DNA of 64,000 bases from Aureimonas phyllosphaerae (lineage in GTDB: Bacteria; Pseudomonadota; Alphaproteobacteria; Rhizobiales; Rhizobiaceae): NCBI RefSeq assembly GCF_900113065.1, contig NZ_FOOA01000003.1, positions 1-64,000 on the forward strand, read 5' to 3'. Both the position numbers and the translations under genes were made by a program. This document shows positions 60,922-64,000 of this stretch, piece after piece. Under the pieces are notes generated by a model. That model had not been told where the DNA came from and searched no databases. It worked only from the letters and a program-made list of their open reading frames with translations. The first letter of the stretch is position 1, and every line of letters starts with the position of its first letter.

Positions 60922-61698
60922 ATGTTGTCCGAGCGTCAGGCCCGAATCGTCGAAACGGCCAAACGTGAGGGCAAGGTTCTCGTCGACGCCTTGGCTGGCC
61001 GGTTCGAGGTCAGCGTCCAGACGATCCGCAAGGACCTGAACGAGCTTTGCGAGCAGCGCCTGCTCTCGCGCATCCATGGTGGTGCGGTGCTGGGATCAGG
61101 GGCCGAGAACGTCGGCTACGATGCGCGCCGTGCCATCGCCGCCACGGAGAAGCTCGAGATCGGTCGCGCGGCCGCCGACCTCGTGCCCGATCGGTCCTCG
61201 CTCTTCATCAACATCGGCACGACGACGGAGGCGGCGGCCCAAGCGCTGCTGCATCATGCCGGTCTCCTCGTGATCACGAACAATCTCAACGTCGCCAACG
61301 TCATGCGCGCGAGCCCGCATATCGAGGTGATCGTGGTCGGCGGCGTGATCCGGCGCACCGACGGCGGCATCGTCGGGGAAGCCGCGGTCGACTTCATCCG
61401 ACAGTTCAAGGTCGACTTCGCCATCGTCGGCGTCTCGGCCATCGATTCCGACGGTGCCCTTCTCGACTTCGACTACCGCGAGGTTCGCGTAGCGCAGGCA
61501 ATCATGGCCAACGCCCGCCATGTGATCCTCGTTTCTGACTCCTCGAAGTTCGAGCGCAGCGCACCCGTTCGAATCGGCCACATCTCGCAGGTGCAAAGCT
61601 TCGTCACCGATCGCTGCGGCTCGGAGGAAGTGCGCGACATCTGCCGTCAGGCCGGGGTCCGACTGGTGGAAACTGCCGCAACGGCGGATCCGATCTGA
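60922..61698 (+). CDS. glpR: DeoR-family glycerol-3-phosphate regulon repressor
   Basis: A 258-residue DeoR-family repressor. The N-terminal winged helix contains LVDALAGRFEVSVQTIRKDL (residues 15-34) and the C-terminal sensor has FINIGTTTEAAAQALLHHAG, VVGGVIRRTDGGIVGEAAVD and ILVSDSSKFERSAPVRIGHI. GlpR releases DNA when bound to glycerol-3-phosphate. It lies just upstream of glpD and the glycerol ABC importer genes, which justifies the name. Repeated TTTCG elements precede both glpR and glpD. Confidence 0.92.
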   Translation: MLSERQARIVETAKREGKVLVDALAGRFEVSVQTIRKDLNELCEQRLLSRIHGGAVLGSGAENVGYDARRAIAATEKLEIGRAAADLVPDRSSLFINIGTTTEAAAQALLHHAGLLVITNNLNVANVMRASPHIEVIVVGGVIRRTDGGIVGEAAVDFIRQFKVDFAIVGVSAIDSDGALLDFDYREVRVAQAIMANARHVILVSDSSKFERSAPVRIGHISQVQSFVTDRCGSEEVRDICRQAGVRLVETAATADPI

Positions 61699-61709
61699 CG
61701 CCGCTTGAC

Positions 61710-61750
61710 TTTCGTTTGTTTTCGTTTGTAATCGCCTTACTTTCGCATTT
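61710..61750. promoter_or_regulatory. GlpR operator array before glpD
   Basis: Two adjacent exact 10-base repeats TTTCGTTTGT (61710-61719 and 61720-61729) and a related TTTCGCATTT (61741-61750) lie 37-77 bases before the glpD start. They match the TTTCG elements before glpR. Confidence 0.6.
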
Positions 61751-61786
61751 GCGCGGTTCTTGCTGCACTGCGAAAGCGGTGAGGTC

Positions 61787-63301
61787 ATGCAGCGCTTCGA
61801 CGTCTTCATTATCGGTGGCGGGATCAACGGCTGCGGCATCGCTCGCGACGCCGCGGGTCGCGGATACTCGGTCGGTCTGGCGGAAGCCAAGGATCTGGCG
61901 AGCGGTACGTCCTCATGGTCCACCAAGCTGATCCATGGCGGCCTGCGCTATCTCGAGCACTACGAGTTCCGCCTGGTGCGCGAGGCGCTAATGGAACGCG
62001 AGGTGCTCTGGGGCATCGCACCCCATATCATCGAGCCGCTGCGCTTCGTGCTGCCGCACCATGCGGGCCTGCGCCCGTCCTGGCTTCTGCGCCTCGGCCT
62101 CTTCCTCTACGATCATCTTGGCGGCCGGAAGAAGCTGGCGGCAACCCGCACAGTCGATCTTCGCGGCCCGCTCGGCGCGCCGCTGAAGCGCGAGTTCGCC
62201 AAGGGTTTCGAGTATTCCGACGCCCGCGTCGATGACACGCGGCTGGTGGTGCTCAACGCCCGCGACGCGCAGCGTCACGGCGCCTCGATCCGTGTGCGGA
62301 CCCGCGTCACGGGCGCCCGCCGCGAGGCCGACGGCTGGACGATCACGCTCGAGGACACCGAGACCGGCGCGGTCGAGACCGTTGCCGCGAGGTTTCTCGT
62401 GAATGCAGCCGGCCCCTGGGTCGATCAGGTGATCCGATCGGCGATGGGCCGGAACGACGCGCACAACATCCGTCTCGTCCAGGGCTCGCACATCGTCATG
62501 CGCAAGCTCTTCGATCACGACCGCGCCTACATCTTCCAGAACGCCGATGGCCGGATCATCTTTGCGATCCCCTACGAGCGCGACTTCACGCTCGTCGGCA
62601 CGACCGACCGCGATTACACCGGCGACCCGGCGAAGGCCGCGATCAGCGAGGAGGAGACGACCTACCTCCTCGACGCCGCGAGCGAATATTTCGAGACGCC
62701 GCTGCGGCGCGAGGACATCGTCTGGACCTTCTCGGGTGTGCGTCCCCTGTTCGACGACCACGCCTCGAAGGCGCAGGAGGCGACGCGCGACTATGTCCTG
62801 AAGGTGGACACGTCGGCGGGCGCGCCGCTTCTCAACATCTTCGGCGGCAAGATCACCACCTACCGTCGGCTCGCCGAAGACGTTCTCGGCTCGATCGAGA
62901 AGGCGCTCGGTGCCAAACGCGGCGCCTGGACCGGCGAGGCACCCCTGCCCGGCGGCAATTTTCCCGTGGACGGTCTCGGCCAGCTTGAGGCCGAACTTGC
63001 GTCACTATCCCCGGGACTTTCGAAGTCGACCCGGGAGCGCCTCGTCCGCGCCTATGGCACGGATGCTCTGGCCGTGGCGAAGGACGGGGGAGCCGACTGG
63101 GGTCGCGACCTCGGCCACGGCCTTTCCGAGCGCGAAGTCGCGTGGCTCGTTCGCAACGAATGGGCCCGCACGGTGGAAGACGTCCTGTGGCGTCGCTCCA
63201 AGCTCGGCCTGCGCTTTGCGCTGGACGAGACGGGACCGCTGGAAGAATGCCTGCGCGCCCTCGTCGCACGGGAGCGAAGTCCGGGGCTCGCCGCGGAATA
63301 A
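61787..63301 (+). CDS. glpD: Aerobic glycerol-3-phosphate dehydrogenase
   Basis: A 504-residue FAD enzyme oxidising glycerol-3-phosphate to DHAP at the membrane and passing electrons to ubiquinone. FAD motif FDVFIIGGGINGCGIARDAA, substrate region STKLIHGGLRYLEHYEFRLV, and VGTTDRDYTGDP and NIFGGKITTYRRLAED near the end are all typical. The start at 61787 (MQRFDVF) is the family start. The operator array upstream and glpR adjacency make regulation by GlpR clear. It is followed after 66 bases by the glycerol ABC importer. Confidence 0.95.
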   Translation: MQRFDVFIIGGGINGCGIARDAAGRGYSVGLAEAKDLASGTSSWSTKLIHGGLRYLEHYEFRLVREALMEREVLWGIAPHIIEPLRFVLPHHAGLRPSWLLRLGLFLYDHLGGRKKLAATRTVDLRGPLGAPLKREFAKGFEYSDARVDDTRLVVLNARDAQRHGASIRVRTRVTGARREADGWTITLEDTETGAVETVAARFLVNAAGPWVDQVIRSAMGRNDAHNIRLVQGSHIVMRKLFDHDRAYIFQNADGRIIFAIPYERDFTLVGTTDRDYTGDPAKAAISEEETTYLLDAASEYFETPLRREDIVWTFSGVRPLFDDHASKAQEATRDYVLKVDTSAGAPLLNIFGGKITTYRRLAEDVLGSIEKALGAKRGAWTGEAPLPGGNFPVDGLGQLEAELASLSPGLSKSTRERLVRAYGTDALAVAKDGGADWGRDLGHGLSEREVAWLVRNEWARTVEDVLWRRSKLGLRFALDETGPLEECLRALVARERSPGLAAE

Positions 63302-63367
63302 CGCGGTTCGCGCCGGAAGACGGGCGCGGTCGTGACACGGAAATCAAGGCTGCACGGGAGGAAACGG

Positions 63368-64000
63368 GTGCTGCTTTTGGAACAGGTCGGCAAGCGCGTC
63401 GGCGCCGAGACCCATATCGAGGACGTGAGCCTGACGCTGCAGCGCGGCTCGCTCAATGTCCTTCTGGGCCCGACCCTCTCGGGCAAGACGAGCCTCATGC
63501 GCCTGATGGCCGGGCTCGACCGGCCGACGAGCGGCCGTATCTTCATGGACGGGCGCGACGTGACGGGCGTGCCCGTGGCCAAGCGCAACGTCGCAATGGT
63601 CTACCAGCAGTTCATCAACTACCCCGCGATGACGGTGTTCGAGAACATCGCCTCGCCGTTGCGCGTGAAGGGGCGACCCGAAGCGGAGATCCGCGCCGAG
63701 GTGACGAATGCGGCCAAGCTGATGAAGCTCGAGCCCTATCTCGATCGCACCGTGCTCAATCTTTCCGGCGGCCAGCAGCAGCGGACAGCGCTGGCGCGTG
63801 CGCTCGTCAAGAAAGCCGACCTCGTGCTTCTCGACGAGCCGCTCGCCAATCTCGACTACAAGCTGCGTGAGGAACTGCGCGAGGAGCTGCCACGCATCTT
63901 CGCTGAGGGCGGCGCGATCTTCGTCTATGCGACGACGGAGCCGACCGAAGCGCTGCTTCTGGGCGGCAACACCGCCACCCTCTCCAAGGGACGCGTCACC
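63368..64000 (+). CDS. glpS: Glycerol ABC transporter ATPase GlpS (3' end outside window)
   Basis: The first 211 residues of an importer ATPase. Walker A is the unusual GPTLSGKTS characteristic of GlpS, followed by LMRLMAGLDRPTSGRIFMDG, the Q-loop MVYQQFINYPAM, the signature LSGGQQQRTALARAL and Walker B LVLLDEPLANLDYKL. GlpS with GlpT forms the double ATPase of the rhizobial GlpSTPQUV glycerol importer. The GTG at 63368 has GGGAGG seven bases upstream. glpT and the rest should follow outside the window. Confidence 0.9.
   Translation, partial: MLLLEQVGKRVGAETHIEDVSLTLQRGSLNVLLGPTLSGKTSLMRLMAGLDRPTSGRIFMDGRDVTGVPVAKRNVAMVYQQFINYPAMTVFENIASPLRVKGRPEAEIRAEVTNAAKLMKLEPYLDRTVLNLSGGQQQRTALARALVKKADLVLLDEPLANLDYKLREELREELPRIFAEGGAIFVYATTEPTEALLLGGNTATLSKGRVT

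Overview
The window is GC-rich and looks like chromosomal DNA from an alphaproteobacterium, most likely order Hyphomicrobiales (Rhizobiales). The strongest taxonomic marker is the acpXL / two ketoacyl synthases / dehydrogenase / lpxXL cluster at 25.2-30.1 kb, which makes the very-long-chain acyl group of rhizobial-type lipid A. Supporting markers are smoEFGK-type polyol and GlpS-type glycerol ABC transporters, an AsnC/SorC/TetR regulator mix, and a canonical EcfG general-stress promoter. I assign no genus. I saw no tRNA, rRNA, insertion sequence, phage gene or CRISPR array, and the gene content reads as ordinary chromosome.

Layout. 0-3.3 kb: end of a surface-polysaccharide locus (rmlA end, Wzm/Wzt-type exporter, family 2 glycosyltransferase). 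3.5-8.8 kb: polyol ABC transporter (smoEFGK type) with its own SorC-family regulator and two similar inverted repeats. 9.0-12.3 kb: circularly permuted ATP-grasp, alpha-E protein and the Anbu proteasome-like peptidase, without the usual transglutaminase. 12.3-15.8 kb: molybdenum cofactor genes moaA and mobA among a DUF971 gene, a glycine-zipper lipoprotein and an EamA exporter. 15.9-18.3 kb: polar amino-acid ABC transporter without an ATPase gene. 18.3-25.1 kb: TetR/3-hydroxyisobutyrate dehydrogenase pair, AsnC regulator, histidine kinase, aspartic protease, TauE exporter, dusA. 25.2-30.1 kb: lipid A very-long-chain fatty acid operon, including a ketoacyl synthase homologue that has lost its catalytic cysteine. 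30.1-35.0 kb: EAL phosphodiesterase with a degenerate GGDEF, single-domain response regulator, entericidin, flippase-like UPF0104 protein, VWA-like secreted protein.

35.1-42.8 kb: a membrane GT-C-like protein faces a five-gene operon encoding a HAD-UbiA fusion, a DprE1-like FAD oxidase, an ArnE-like flippase, an extended SDR and a class III aminotransferase. Together these look like a pathway that makes, edits and flips a polyprenyl-phosphate sugar, possibly an amino-pentose; this is the best candidate for something undescribed here. 43.3-49.9 kb: outer-membrane beta-barrel protein, then rpiB and a SorC regulator divergent from tkt, tpiA and a class II aldolase; the rpiB/tpiA/SorC set resembles the tail of an erythritol pathway without its kinase and dehydrogenases. 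49.9-55.0 kb: GMC oxidoreductase, IMPase-family phosphatase and ROK kinase, then selO. 55.1-60.5 kb: heme-copper oxidase locus with a fused subunit I/III. 60.5-64.0 kb: small Rmf/CrpP-like protein, then glpR, glpD and the start of glpS.

Themes are envelope glycoconjugates (polysaccharide export, lipid A, polyprenyl-phosphate sugar) and polyol/glycerol/pentose-phosphate metabolism, each under local SorC or DeoR control.
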